From NCBI RefSeq assembly GCF_963576675.1, contig NC_088918.1, forward strand, positions 59,725,501 to 59,789,500: 64,000 nt of DNA, in the 5' to 3' direction. The DNA is from Euphorbia lathyris. Lineage: Eukaryota; Streptophyta; Magnoliopsida; Malpighiales; Euphorbiaceae. Of this stretch, positions 45,889-59,098 are shown piece after piece. The notes below the pieces were generated by a model. The model was not told where the DNA came from. It ran no database searches and saw only the letters and a list, made by a program, of their open reading frames with translations. Every line of letters starts with the position of its first letter. The stretch's first letter is position 1. The translations under genes and the position numbers were made by a program.

Positions 45889-48619
45889 CCTCTTTTTTTT
45901 TTTTTTTTGCAATGTATTCCATATTACACCTACAAATTGTTTTCTTTTTTACTTTTTTTTTTTCCTTTCCAATTATTTTTGTTTTCTACATTTAGTTTTT
46001 GAGTCTTCTACTCATATTAATTCAACATATCTTTTTTAATTATTTGGAAAAGAAAAGCTAAATCACTCATTATTAAGGGAGATGGCGTTTCCTTTGAAAA
46101 TAGTTTTACACATTTAAAAACGAAAAACGTAAGAGTTGGGACCCACAAAATAAAGACGTGTTTTGTGTTTTCACATGTGCCAGACACAGTAGCGTCTGAC
46201 GCATGCATGATGTCCATCTTTTGATGTTTTGTCTCAAATCACATGGAGATAATTGTTTGTTATTAAAAAGAGTAACAAACTAAGTTTAATAACATCTAAT
46301 ATAGTGGTTGTTTGTTACCATTCTTAGTTTACTAACAAGGAAATCTCACACATTAAACACGCTCTAAGGTTATTTATGTACTTTGTTCCTAATTAATCTA
46401 TTATCTCATTTAAATGGTTTAAACTAAAAATCTTGAATTTCATTATAATTTGAGAGAATTTACTTAAAAAGAATCTGACGAACCTGGAACTGATCAATTG
46501 AATAAATTAAATTATTATCTCATAAAAATAGATTGAATAATGAATCATTTTTCTTGTTTTATAGCCTCTTCGTGTCAAAATAGATGACGTTTTAAGAGAA
46601 TCTACAAGAATTAAGAAATATAATTGATGGAAAACCAAATTTGCGGATGGAAGCTTCCGTCATGTGCCGAGAGCAGTCTCCTGAATACACTCCAACGGTC
46701 AAATTAGAGAAGGAAAGTGTAATGAAAATTAAGAGGTAGAGAAAGAGAGAAAAGTCAAATCTCTTGAATAAATGTCACATGTTTCCTTTTATAAACTTCT
46801 ATTGGTGACAATAGGTCCATATTACCCTCAACCCTTAGTTGGAGGTAAGGGTCGGGATGATCAACCCTACCCGGTATCAAAGCCTTAAGATGAGTCTTAT
46901 GTGGGTGGAGCCCTAATATGGGTCTTGTGTAGAATTTGCTCTTGGGACGGCCTTATGTGGGCATTGAGTGGACCTTATCCCTATATTTAACTGAAACGGT
47001 TTTACCATTGTATTAATTGTGTTCACTAATTATTAACTATCTTTATAAAGAAAATTTAAAAAAGAATTTAAAAAGTGTATATTTAGTTAAAATGAATTAA
47101 TATGTTGGATAAAATCAAAACATAATGTATTAAGAAATAAAAAAATAATAATAAAAAAAAACCTATAAAAGTCATCAATTTTGAAACAAAGGAAAGGAAG
47201 TAACAAATATTCAACCCTTTAAACGACAAATTTCCTCCCAAAACACCACATATTACATAATTGATTTCAAAATGTCCGTAACATTGCCTAATGACGCGAA
47301 ATAAGGAAAAATTTACTATAGTCCAAAAGTAATACATCCTACTAATCAATTAATGTCATCTGTTATTTATAGTCTTAGCACCTATCATCTCGCAATGAAG
47401 TGGTATACACGCCTCCTTAAATTGATTGATTGTGTTAATGATAGATATTAGTTTTTCGCATATGTTAGTACATCAGAAGTCCTATGAACTTATCCCAACA
47501 AATTGATTGATCTCTACTTGCTTAAAGTGACATGATTTATCTCCTAAGCCCACATTGCAAATCCAAAAAGAGTTTAAATAGAAATGTATTTAAAGAAGTC
47601 AATAGATAATTGTAAACAAATTTTAAAACTAATTAGTCAAATTAGATTTAGGTGCCAAATAGATTATTATTTTATACAAATTTAAAAAGAATAACAAAAT
47701 ATTTCGAGTCACTTAACTTTAACAATCACTACCCCAATTGCTACTATAATCTAGTCACTATCATTTGTGATCTCTACTGCCTCTTCTTTCTTGCTATCCA
47801 ACCAACACTCTCGTTTGTTGCACCCATCGAACGATCACCATATCCTTTTTATTAATTAGGATTGGAAAACACCATGAATCCCTCGACTTCTCTTTCTTTT
47901 TATCGATCAAGTTCTTACTATTTCGATTTAACATATTAAGCACGAGAAATAGTTATAATTATACATATTGGGCCATTCATTAAAATGAAACAAATATTCA
48001 ACTCAATTAGAAAAGCGTAAAAACAAGAGAGGACCATTGACCTATAACCAGGATTTTGTTGGTGCTACGTTGAAGAATAAAATGGACAGGGAAAGACGAA
48101 AAGAAAGGTTTCAGGACACTGTAGGCTTTCTATGCTATCCACTCCATAACCACTATGAAAGATTGGTAAATGCCACCGACATATCATATGCAGATTATTC
48201 TTTTTCCTTTAACAAAATATATATTGCATACACAATCCCACACCAAAAAACCAAAGTAGAAAAACAATAGGTTCTCTTCAAAAAAAAAAAAAACAAAACA
48301 AAACAAAAGGTTTAGTTCACTGCAAATTGAAGTAACGAAAACAAAGAAAACAAGATAATTTTCCATAATTTTCTCTGTTTCACCGAACCAAAAACCAAAC
48401 AATCATCTTGGAGTGGCTTTAATCTAGGTACATAGTTAAATTGCTTCAACCATGTTAATTTGAAAATAATACCCATAACAAGTAATAAAAGTGAAGAGAA
48501 AGCAAAACTGCAAACCATATTAAAACTCATTCTGACATAGGTAAACACTATCAATACTGGATGATAAAAGAATTTTAAAAATAATATGATACAGAACACT
48601 TTTATAACTTAATAATGCT
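45889..48619. other. Intergenic region downstream of the ORP gene
   Basis: AT-rich, no credible gene. 46810-46985 is more GC-rich and phrase-repetitive (CTTATGTGGG twice) and may be a transposon remnant. The 3' UTR of the ORP gene occupies the high-coordinate end. Confidence 0.5.
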
Positions 48620-51600
48620 TCACTCAGCTGCTACACTATCATATTGCCACGGGTTGAATTCTATTGATTCGAAGGTGATCTCCCCACTGCTGTCGGAGCT
48701 ATCTGCAGCTGCACGATGTTCACCGTACTTGCCGTTAAACCGGTACACTTCCAAGTCACCCCAAGGTGTTGGGTGAATCTCATCAGTTTGATCAAACCAT
48801 CTCGGAACAAACTGTTGACCTTTTGCCTCTCTATTTCTCTTCTCAGCTCTCTGTCTCTCTTCCAGACTACAACAGAAAGAAAAATACGAAGGAACGTTAA
48901 GTTTATTTTAAAATTGTCAAAGTAAAATGCTATTATTCTCTTCACAACCAGCAACCTAATCAACTGCATAATTAGGTAAATATCTTTAGGGCCGCATTTT
49001 ATGCTGTATTGCTGTTTGCACAATCAAAATGCACACTTCAATCACATACACATAGTCAGCTAGTAAGAGAGAGAGAGAGAAAGACACCTGCTCTTCTCAT
49101 ATCCAGCTTTGCTTAGATCTCCCTTCTCAAGGGCGTATCTATCTGGACGTAAACGGGAATCTGATGCTAATAACTTCTTTGGAGCAGTGGAAAAGCTGTT
49201 CATCTTGTGTGCAAAATACGTATACCCGAATTTGTCATTTTTTGGAGCCTCTGCAACTCTCCAAACCTACACGATTCAGAAGAATGGTGGTCTACAGGTC
49301 ATTCGCCAAGTTATTTTGGTATAAGGACAAATGATTCAAAAATTAACAACAGAGAAAACCATCTTCAATATTTTCAACATGGTGTCTTTTAATATAAGAT
49401 GAAATATTTAAATAGTTCAGGAGAAAAGAAAAAGGAGAACCTTTAAGACAATTGATAAACATGATTTCTCAGAAACAAATGTACTTATGATTCATGATAA
49501 CCTTGTGGATAATATGCACACTGAACCACAATATGCTTATCTATAGCAAAATAAGAACAAGACACTGATATATATTATTTTTTGTTACGATAATTTTTAT
49601 TTGATGTGTTATCATTTAGGGTTTTTTTATCACTTGAGAGTCTTCAATGTTTAGGAGGTTTATTATTTAGGGAGTTCCATTATTTAGGAATGCAATTAGT
49701 ATTTAAATTAATAGCTGGTAGTATTGTATTGTTAGTAATTGTGTGGTAGTCCTATTTAAGAAAGTTATCTTATGCTGTTAGGAATCTTACTCTCTAAGAG
49801 AGAGAACATTATTGAATAAAAGGGGACAGAATTTTAAATGAAAAATCTAAGGGAAGAGTTGGTGACCTCTTAAATCAAAAACTCCACCATCGTTCATTGA
49901 GAAAATAGGTCCTTCAAGGCAGGGCAGAAACAAGAACAAGGAAATAGCTTGATTTCACAGTGGGAAGACCCGTAAGGAGATCCTATTCGCGGGCCCATAA
50001 CATTTTGGTATCAGAGCCTATCGTCATGGATGATTTTGAGCAATGGACAGCCAAGGTTCAGGATCTGGATGGCCGGCTAACTGAATCCGATAAGAAATTT
50101 AGCCACGAATTGCGAGAGTTAAGAGAAGGCATGAAGGGAATCCAACGTTTGTTGGAGTTGCACGTTTTGGGAAAAGGAAAGGAACCAGAAGGTGGAGCTG
50201 CAAACGAGGCAAGAGGCAATTACGGAGGCCAACACCGAAATTCAAACGCCGTTGTTCCAAAGAATTCCCGACTTCAATTTCCTTCTTACAAGGAGGATCC
50301 TTTAGGCTGGTTGAGCAATTTTTCAGCAATCAAAATACAGACTGAAGAGAGAAGGTAGGGTTAGCTGCATTTCACATGACATGAGAAGCACAATTATGGT
50401 ACTACCGACTCGAACAAGAGGAGTCCGGACTCACTTTGGATCAGTTCAAGTCCTATTGTTTGCTGCGTTTTGGACCGCCATTGAGCAGTAACCCATTGCG
50501 TGAATTAACTAATCTCCAACAAACGGGAACAGTGGAAGAGTACCAACAACAATTTCAGACCCTTCTAGCGAGGGCTATGTTTGTGAGGGCTGAGCAACAA
50601 CTTTTTTACTGCTGGATTGTCTGAAACTTTGAGGATGGATTTGGAGATGCAAAATCCTCCAAATATGGTTACCGCCATGAATTTTGCAAGGGCTTTTAAA
50701 AGGAAGTTGCTAACCAACAAAGGAACAAGCATGGGACAAGCCACTTCTTCGTGGCAGTTCCAAAGGAGCTCAAGTCACCACCCTCAATTCAAACCACCGT
50801 CAGTGATCAAAAGACTTGTGCGAGTAATACCTCAGCACCTTCAAGCAGGGGTAGTAGCACTCAGCCTCCAATCAAAAGGATGTCACAAACTGAAATGGCA
50901 GAACGCAGGACTCGAGGGCTTTGCTTTAATTGTGATGAACTTTACTCACCAAGACATAAGTGGAAGAAACTCTTCTGCCTTTTGATGGACGAACTTGAGG
51001 ATAAAGGAGGTTGACAAACCTTCCTAAATTCGAGCTTGCGGACAAGCTCTAGCCGAAGAGGAAAGAAATGTTACGATAATGTTATTTGATGTGCTATTAT
51101 TTAGGGTTTTTTTTATTGTTTAAAAGCCTTTAATATTTAGGACTTTTATTATTTAGGGACTTCCATTATTTAGGAATGTGGTTAGTATTTAAATTAATAG
51201 CTGGTAGTATTGTATTGTCAGTAATTGTGTGATAGAGTCCTATTCAAGGATTATGCTGTTAGGAATCTTATTCTTTAAAAGGAAGAACGATATTGAATAA
51301 AAGGGGGCAGAATTTCAAATCAAAAATCTAAGGAAGAGTTGGTGACCTCTTAAATCAAAAACTCCACCATCGAGAAAATAGGTCCTTCAAGGAAGGGCAG
51401 AAACAAGAACAAGGAAATCACGCTTGATTTCAGAGTGGGAAGACCCGTGGAGAGATCCTATTCGCAGGCCCATGAAATTTCATAATTTTGATACCAACAG
51501 ATTGTTAACAGCATCAAGAAAGCAACAGATTGTTAATAGCATCAAGAAAGCAACAGATTGTTAATAGCATCAAGAAAGCAACTTGGTACCAGCTGGGGTT

Positions 51601-54600
51601 CTTCACCGACAATTAATCCATGTCAAAATTATTGGTGTTTTTTTATCTCATGCAATCAGTGTTGTTTACATATATATATAGCCCCATCACATTTAATTGG
51701 ATTGTATGTTTCATTCAAAAAAATTAAGATGTGGTGTTGCTTAAATAGAAGAACTGATTTTCTTCCTACCAAAAAAAAAAAGAACTGATTTTCTTGACAA
51801 TTGTGAGTTCAAAATGACCAAATGAGCTCAAATACGAGCAAAGAATGTGTATGGAAGAAAAGATAATGAAAAAATTTCAATAATAATATAACACTCATGA
51901 GTAATGCTCAAGGTAATCACAAATAACAAACTCAGCAAGAAGCATATGTACGCTAGAACACATGTACTTCTAATAGAGTGAAGCACATACATAAAATCTA
52001 AACCAGCACCATACATATGCTCTGCTAACACAGGCAGTTGGCCACTCCTGAACATACTTGTACATATAGTACCTCAGTAGACCTGCTCATGGGCTGGGTC
52101 GGGCTGGGCTTGGGCCTAATCGGGTTTGTCACATAATTACTTTGTCCAAGCCCAACTTAGCCCGCACTATATTTACATCGGGTTCGGGCCGGGCTGGGCC
52201 AAGCTAAAAGAACTAATTCCCAAGCCCAACCCGGCCCGGCCCAACTGATCTTTGTATTTTTTTTAAATTAAAATTAAACTAAAAAATTATACTATAAATA
52301 TAAATAATAAAATACAATAAACTAAACTAAACTCTAGAGGATTATTCCAATAAAAATCAATTAACGCAATCCTAAATAAAAAAAATACTCATTTGATAGT
52401 AATAAATAAAACAGTAACAAAAATATGTACATGTTCATCAATTCTAAAAAATATATGGTTTGGAAATTTGTATGTTGAAGAAATTTAAAATTTTTATTTT
52501 TGGAATATAAAGTTTATTAAGCTATAGTATTTATTAAATTAAAGTTATTATTAAAATTTCGGGCCAGGCTGGCTGGGTTGGGCCTGGGTTTTGAGACAAA
52601 TCCCAAGCCCAACCTACTCTGTATTCGAGCCTAAGTGGGCTTAGGCCGGGCCGGGCCTATTACGAAACATATACGTCTAAGCCCAGTCTTTGAAGAGCGG
52701 GCTTGGACGGGCTGGGCGGACCAGTGGGCTTTTGAACAGGTCTATACCTCAGTATGATTATTATAGCGCTAAAGAAAACTAAATAAACGCCCATAGCAGC
52801 AAGTCCATAGATAAAGCAGCCAAAGATAGTCAATTAACTGTAAAAAAAAAAAAAAGCACAAAACAACACCACTAACCTCCTTTAGTTCAGTGCCTGCACA
52901 TGGTTCCCCTTCCAAGTCACAAGGCTGATAGCTCATGGACTTATTCCATTTTCCAGTCATCAATATCTTGGGTTCCTCGGCTGCACTATATACATATCCA
53001 TCCACTTCATAACGACCAGCACTGCAAAGGTTTTAGAGCAAAAGAAATTAAGGAAAAATAGTCAAATATGATGAGCTACAGCAAACATTTAATTGGAAGT
53101 GCCATGCTTTGTGAAACTTCATAACAGCCCCTCGCTCTCAGATTCAAAAACCTAATTAGTCCAGTTTTTTCTGTACATGTTGCATAGTATTATAAGCATA
53201 TAATAGATACTGCCAACAGTAACAAGCAAATAACATGGTCAACCCAAATATCTGAGAAATCTTTGTGGACTCTATAAGATCCATATAAGTGCCCCCTCTA
53301 ACAGGCAGATAGAATTTCTTTGATCAGCATCCATTTGGAAAAATTACTAATGAGATGAGAGTATAATCAGTCTCAGCCAAACATGTTATACATATTTTTG
53401 ACTATTGCATAGAAGCAAATTAGGGCCCACGAGGTGCAAGGCTAAGGCACAGCTTTTGAAAGTGAGCTTCACAGTTATTGAAAACATGTAGAACTCTTAA
53501 GGCAGTATACGGGGCAAGCAGATGCGCTCTTTAGGACAAAGCCCGTCCACATACTGACCAATGCACACGACCTAGGACATTTCTCAGCCTACAGCCAAGG
53601 CTTACCCTTGACACAACATACATGAGAGAATTAACTACCAATATATAAAAGAGAAACCAATCATACCCAAACCAACCACATGGTTGAAAGTATAGTACAA
53701 CTTTGTCCCCAGTTGTCATGTTCGTCAAGACCATCTCCCCAGGTGAGTCAATCCAAGTTCTACCAAATATAAGGTTGCTAACTTTTGTAAGAGGAGGAAC
53801 CAAATCGAGAACAACACCATCTCTTTTGAGAGTCACTCGAGACCTGCACATATATCGTGAAACTTAAGCTGTCATACTTTCATGGTTATTCCGGAGGAGG
53901 AAGTAAATGACCAGTTAAGCTAGTTTTAAATGCCATACTTGTTCACAAGATTTTAATCTGTAGATGTTCGATAAAAGAGAGAGAATTAATAAATAAAAAA
54001 AAAAATAACAGTAAACGGTACTCGAGCAACGTACTATACACGAACCAAAACAGAAGTTGGAACAATCTATAACTACCAACAACTGCAATCTTCCAATCTT
54101 CAACGGTTCAAAATGTGATTTTTTCTCCTTCCTCCAACTAAATTGGCTAATACACTAAAAATCATAGCAAGTGATGGAAGCATGTTTGCATTTGATTGTT
54201 ACTCAAAATTTCGCTTTCACCCAAGAACAAGGCCTAAATAATAAGTATCAATACAATAGCCATAAAGCCTAAATATCATCAAATATTATTTGATTTTTTT
54301 TTTCTCCCAATGAGAGTCAATGCTGAAGTCAAATCACAAAACGTTAAAGTAACAAACTGCTCTATATTTCCTTGCCAATTCCCTGAAATATACTTCTCAC
54401 TCAGCCCCAGAAAGCTTCTATTTTCATTTTTCTATTGTTATCTATGAATCTAGCAGTTCTTTGATAGATTGTCAAACAGGTTAAAAGGGGTAAAATTGAT
54501 TAGGTTACAGCTGATTCACCTTGAAGGGTGTTATGGAGCATCATTTTCTAGTTTCTACATGATATCTTTCTAGTTATGCATGGGTACTCGAGCATTAAGA

Positions 54601-57027
54601 AATGTGTAAAAAACAAGCTCGTTATAGGTTTTCTCTGTACCACAACCCCCACCCTACTTCCAGGAGGTTCTTGCCCATTTACCAAAAGTATGTAAATGTA
54701 AACAAGAATTTAACAGCATCAAGTTCACAAGTTCAAAAAACGAAGGCAATATAGCAAAGGAGACTAACAAACAATAGTTGTTTTTACCTTCCAAGAGGAT
54801 AGATCTCAATCGAGTTCCCTAAAAATTTGGTTTTCACTTTTGAAGATATGTCATATATGAAATGCTCATTTTCACCATGTCCAGCACTAACTGGAGGGTG
54901 ATGACTAACCTGTGAAAAGATGAATGTCGAGAGAAGTAAGATTTAAGAACACAAATCACCTTATATGCTGACACAGGTGTCTAGCATCTAAATAATTTGT
55001 TCCTATTCCTCTATCCAAAAAAAAAAGAAGCCAATGACAAAACTTGCAAAAAATCTATCCTTAAATAACCCACCTGCTCTGATATGAAATTAAGGCCACC
55101 ATGATTAGCCAATTCATAAGTCTCCCCAAGAATTGGATTAAATGGCTTCCATGGGCGTTGGTAAGCAGTGTAGACAGATATAAAAAATGATGCTGCAATC
55201 AGCAACGCAGTCAGCATTAAACATTCATTTCATATGAACAGCTTCTGAGACAAAGACATCAGGTAAACAAACAGCTCTTACCAGCATACACCAAACGCAT
55301 ATAGGGATCCTCACATTCGTCAGCAAGATCTAGAAGGTAGGAGTATTCCATCAACTGTAACAAATATAGTGCTCCATGTAAGGATTTTACCACCAGAAGA
55401 ACTTAAGAAATATATGTGTGTATGTGGAGTTAATTATAAACCTCTGCCATCTTCTGTATCATTGACATTGGCTCAAATATGAGCACAGGAAGAGTCACCA
55501 TAGATGTAACATCCGAGCCTATATATTTCTGCATCATCTTCCAATAACTGTCCCTGTCCTGGAGAAAACCAGAAACTCAATAAAAATGATGTATATGCTT
55601 CTTTCAACAATAATTTAATATATCTATTCTACATCATTTGAACTAATATTCAAACAATTAACTCCACCAAGTATGGAAGTACACCTCAATTAAGTAGATC
55701 AGAGCATTTAGACTCAAATTTGTCCATCTCCTACCTCAGACACATATAGTCATAATACATTTTGAGGTTCATAAGCTAACTACCCAAATAAAAGGATACC
55801 CCCAACAGTAAGGGGAACATATAGCAAGAGATTCAGTCCATGCTATTTTTTGGCATTTACCACTTCTTTCTTACATATTATTTTCCGTTTCTTGCAAATG
55901 GCAGCCTGATAGGATGTCCTCAATCATATTGAGTTCCAAAAACTGCCAAATAACTGGTGTGTGCTCTAACATGCAAGTGCATCAGTCATACACAGATATG
56001 AATCTTTAACATTATGTTTCAGAAACAGCACTCCATCGCATATGATGGAACTATGCCCCAAGAATAACTGTTTTTCTTCTTCAATCATATCCAAGAAAAT
56101 AAAAGGAAGAAAGATAATGTACCTCCTGTTTCCATCTTCCCATCCTTGCTTCTTCTTCAGCATCTTCAGTGCCTCCTTCAGGATTGATAACTTCTAGTCC
56201 TTCGTATCCCACTAAGCTGAACATTAAGAAGTAGATTTAATTTATTTAATTAAAAAAAAAAAAAAACTGTAGATGTCTATCTCTAATTTCTTCAGCAAAT
56301 AAAATTACTTATTCCAAGCAATGGGGCAAAATGTCAAAATTGCATGGCAAATTAGCTTTATGGCACGCTAAGTTTCACATACAAAGAAGTGTTTAGCTAG
56401 TTAACAATCAAAATCAAGCAAAAAAGAAAAGGAAAAGAATACACAGCATACTAATGATGTAACTTGCTTAACATACTAGAATGTAGATTATGAGTCTTGA
56501 AGTTCCAAAAGGAGGCCACAAGCTCCAATTAAGCAACAAACATAAAGCAGTGAAAAGCACATTTAAAAATTGTAATTCACCTAGAAACTGTTATATAGTT
56601 CCTGATCAGTAACATGAAAGCATGATGCAACAGAATTACAATTGAATTTTATAGACATCTTCAAGACGTAATACTAGTAAGAAACAATCCGCCGAAAGAA
56701 CTGTGTTAAGATATAAACAGAGCAAAAGCATAATCGAATTAGATCCACCAACACATCTAGGCATCTAAAAAAATCACTGGCACAGAAACTACTAGAACTA
56801 AATCGGTAATTTCAAACACGAAGATATGCAAACTCCAAGCCCTAAAAGTATAAATTCCTAAATTGGAAAGTGGAACAGCTCGTACTATAATTTTTGGAAA
56901 AAAAGTAAATAGAGGACGGATCTGAAAAATACCCGTTGACTGATCTGGACATAGCGGTACCAAAATTTGACAAGCTAGAAGCGATTGAGGAGAAGAACCC
57001 ACCGCTTTGCTTGGGATCGTTAGCCAT
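48620..57027 (-). CDS. ORP3: Oxysterol-binding protein-related protein, ORP3-type
   Basis: Ten minus-strand coding exons: 56933-57027, 56123-56216, 55442-55558, 55282-55354, 55074-55192, 54788-54909, 53667-53843, 52877-53021, 49088-49266, 48620-48866. All introns have GT/AG borders and phases agree, giving 1368 nt and 455 aa, the length of Arabidopsis ORP3-class proteins. The start [18 protein letters not shown] and end FNPWQYD match that class. The ORD ligand-binding signature EQVSHHPP (residues 165-172) spans the exon 5/6 junction; [13 protein letters not shown] and [15 protein letters not shown] are also present. There is no PH domain, so it is a short soluble sterol/phospholipid transfer protein; relatives act at the ER. 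Intron 8 (49267-52876) is enlarged by two transposons. No defect seen; this is the only clear host gene. Confidence 0.95.
49583..50002 (+). repeat. 5' LTR of the gag-only element
   Basis: 420 bp, TGTTACGATAAT...GGGCCCATAACA. Confidence 0.82.
50026..51015 (+). pseudogene. Degenerate gypsy-type gag
   Basis: ATG 50026 starts [18 protein letters not shown]. The frame reaches [14 protein letters not shown] and stops at 50358. The retrotransposon-gag core follows in other phases ([36 protein letters not shown]), then a knuckle [18 protein letters not shown]. Gypsy relatives have Cys in place of the Trp in HKWKK, so the CCHC finger is broken. At least two frameshifts or stops are present. Gag order is normal, and nothing of pol follows before the 3' LTR. 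Confidence 0.8.
51069..51474 (+). repeat. 3' LTR of the gag-only element
   Basis: About 406 bp, similar to 49583-50002 with small indels. The end is imprecise (GGCCCATGAAA in place of GGCCCATAACA). Confidence 0.78.
51497..51580. repeat. 28-bp tandem repeat, three copies
   Basis: ACAGATTGTTAAYAGCATCA plus 8 more bases repeated three times with one variable base, beginning ~20 bp after the gag-only element. Confidence 0.9.
52078..52744. mobile_element. hAT-type MITE in ORP intron 8
   Basis: Inverted ends TAGACCTGCTCATGGGC and GCTTTTGAACAGGTCTA are flanked by the exact 8-bp duplication TACCTCAG (52070-52077, 52745-52752). 667 bp, non-coding, with GC-rich GGGCTGGGC/GGCCGGGCC runs at both ends and an AT-rich core. 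Confidence 0.88.
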
Positions 57028-57155
57028 GTTTGGAAAATCCTACAAGCTACGAAACGAGAGCTTCAAGAGAGAGAGAAAGGAAAATTGATCGATGAAATGG
57101 AGAGATTTATGCTGATTATAATAGAGAATATAAAATAAGGTTTGTAATCATTTAT

Positions 57156-57163
57156 TATTTATA
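57156..57163 (-). promoter_or_regulatory. Candidate TATA box of the ORP gene
   Basis: TATAAATA on the minus strand ~130 bp before the ATG at 57027. The leader next to the ATG is GA-rich (GAGAGAGAGAAAGG). AT-richness makes chance matches likely. Confidence 0.35.
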
Positions 57164-57553
57164 CAAGATAATAAATAAATATAATGATAAGAGAACAGCG
57201 AGGACAGAACGAGGAAAGATGCTTGCGCTCGTTGGCGCTAATCTGGTTTGAAGTCAAAAAATGAGAGATTTTTACGTGGAAGCAATGACGTAATGGGTTC
57301 ACGCGTCTTGAAAAGAGCGTGGGTTATACGTTTCTCATTAGTTTAATCCATTTAGGCGGCTTTAAAGATGGCCCACGCGGACAAAATGCAAGTTGCCCAC
57401 TGCCTGCTTAGCCGGCATCACCACTTTATGCCACGATTTGAAATTATTGGTCTTAATGATACTTTCCTTTTACCTAAACAACCAATTTTACACTTACAAC
57501 AAGTTTTTAACAAGCAGTAACAACGAAGATTATTCCTTCAGTTTACTTTTTGA
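57164..57553. other. Upstream/promoter region of the ORP gene
   Basis: No frame or repeat. It separates the gene from a Mutator-like element. Confidence 0.45.
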
Positions 57554-57562
57554 TATTTTCAA

Positions 57563-59089
57563 GGGAAAATTACAAAACTAGGTCAAATGGGAGGCTCATT
57601 TACATATTTAACCCATTTACTCAACCTATTACATATCTAGACTCATTTTGTATGACTTTCCCGTAATACCCCTACCCTTCCCACTTCCCCTCACTCTATC
57701 GGTTTCTCTCCCCTGTTCTCCTTGGTGCGCGAAAACGGTTTGGCTCCTCCATTAATGATTTGAAGACTTTTGATCTTCCTATTTGCCTTTAAATTGCATG
57801 AAATCTGCACCATGTTTCCAAATCACAATGAAGTTCTCTTTTCATCTCTTGATTCTGCAACTTCCTCACCCTAGAAAACGAAGCCATGGTTCTTCATCTT
57901 CCTGTTCGTTAATTGGTTTCTTTCTTCTTGTTACCATTCCAGAAATGGTTATTCTACGTTATTTTCGTCGTTCTTCCCAGTTTATCATATTGTTAGGAGC
58001 GAAAAATGTAAGTATCTGCTGTTTTTCCTGCGTTTTCCATGAATTCACTTCGCGTAGTCGATGAATTCGCGGAGATCTGCGAAGAGAACGAGCCTGAAAC
58101 TTGATGATCTACTTCGCGAATCGATGAATTCGCGACGTTCTGCGAATAGAAAGAGTCTGAAACGTATGGATCTACCTCGCGAATCTATTAGTTCGCGAAG
58201 TCTGCGAATAGATCCTTACGTTTCAGACCTCGCAGACTTCGCGAAAGCATCGATATGCGACGTAGATAGTCACATTTCAGACCTCGCAGACTTCGCGAAA
58301 GAATCGTTATGCGAAGTAAAATCACCTCTTCCCATGCACATTTACATTCGCATGCTTCGCTAATTTTCATTTCGCGAATCCAAAATCGTCCTTTTTCATA
58401 ACTAACACGGTTAATTTTTTCTGTAGATGGTTGAATACGTAACATCCCTTTCTGGAAGGCGGCGTACTGGGCTGCAGGGAAGATGATTTTCCTTCCTGTA
58501 TAGGGATGAACTTCCCCAAGATTGACACATTCACTCCTGAAATGATTCGTTAGGAGAGATTGTGTCAATCTCGGGGTGCACCATGGGACACGTCCATCCT
58601 ATGGTGCCAATCTTCAAAGTGGACCTAACTTAATCCGGTGCCAATTTTAAAGCGGATGAGTAATCTTCGTTTCAAAATTGGTACCGGATTAGTTATTGTG
58701 GCAATCTTGTTGTAAATTTTGATAATGTTATGATTTGAATGTTGTTATTGTGGCAATCTTTTTGTAAATTTTGATAATGTTATGATTTGAATGTTAGAAT
58801 CCGTTGTTGTTTGCCCTTTTTTGTTATATACTACTTCGCGAATTAGCTTCAAAACACATCCAGGCTTCGCATATGCGAACTAAATTCATCAAGCAAACCC
58901 AAACATTTACTTCGCAGACTTCGCATAGTATGGAATATGCGAAGTCAGACGGGATGGGGCGAGCCGCGCGTAAATATTGGGGGTATTTTTGGAAAGTCAC
59001 ACAAAATGAGTCTAGATATGTAATAGGTTGAGTAAATGGGTTAAATATGTAAATGGGCCTCCCATTTGACCTAGTTTTGTAATTTTCCC
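57563..59089. mobile_element. Mutator-like element, non-autonomous
   Basis: Inverted repeats of ~105 bp start GGGAAAATTACAAAACTAGG at both ends, with two or three mismatches seen. The 9-bp target duplication TATTTTCAA is exact (57554-57562 and 59090-59098), as for Mutator-type elements. The 1527-bp interior lacks a transposase. It holds a cluster of TTCGCGAA and GCATATGC-type palindromes (58040-58370 and 58830-58945). Confidence 0.9.
58040..58375. repeat. TTCGCGAA/CTGCGAA motif cluster in the Mutator-like element
   Basis: About ten copies of TTCGCGAA or one-base variants alternate with GTCTGCGAA and CAGACTTCGCGAAAG; a ~62-bp block beginning TTTCAGACCTCGCAGACTTC is repeated near 58213 and 58274. 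A 100-aa frame crosses it, but its repetitive composition argues against a real protein. Confidence 0.75.
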
Positions 59090-59098
59090 TATTTTCAA

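Larger units (their letters stand above)
49583..51474 (+). mobile_element. Small gag-only LTR retrotransposon in ORP intron 8
   Basis: LTRs 49583-50002 and 51069-~51474 begin TGTTACGATAAT. The PBS TTTGGTATCAGAGCC follows the left LTR (50005-50019) and a purine tract AGAGGAAAGAAA precedes the right one. The internal region is only ~1.07 kb and encodes gag alone (TR-GAG type). The LTRs differ at many positions, so it is older than the nested elements elsewhere. The target duplication is unclear. It lies antisense to the ORP gene. Confidence 0.85.

Noticed and set aside
48037..48270. 77-aa plus-strand frame downstream of the ORP gene
   Set aside because: No family resemblance or support for expression; consistent with chance.
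58061..58363. 100-aa frame in the Mutator-like element
   Set aside because: Repeated Ser/Arg phrases mirror the DNA repeat; no domain and no start context.
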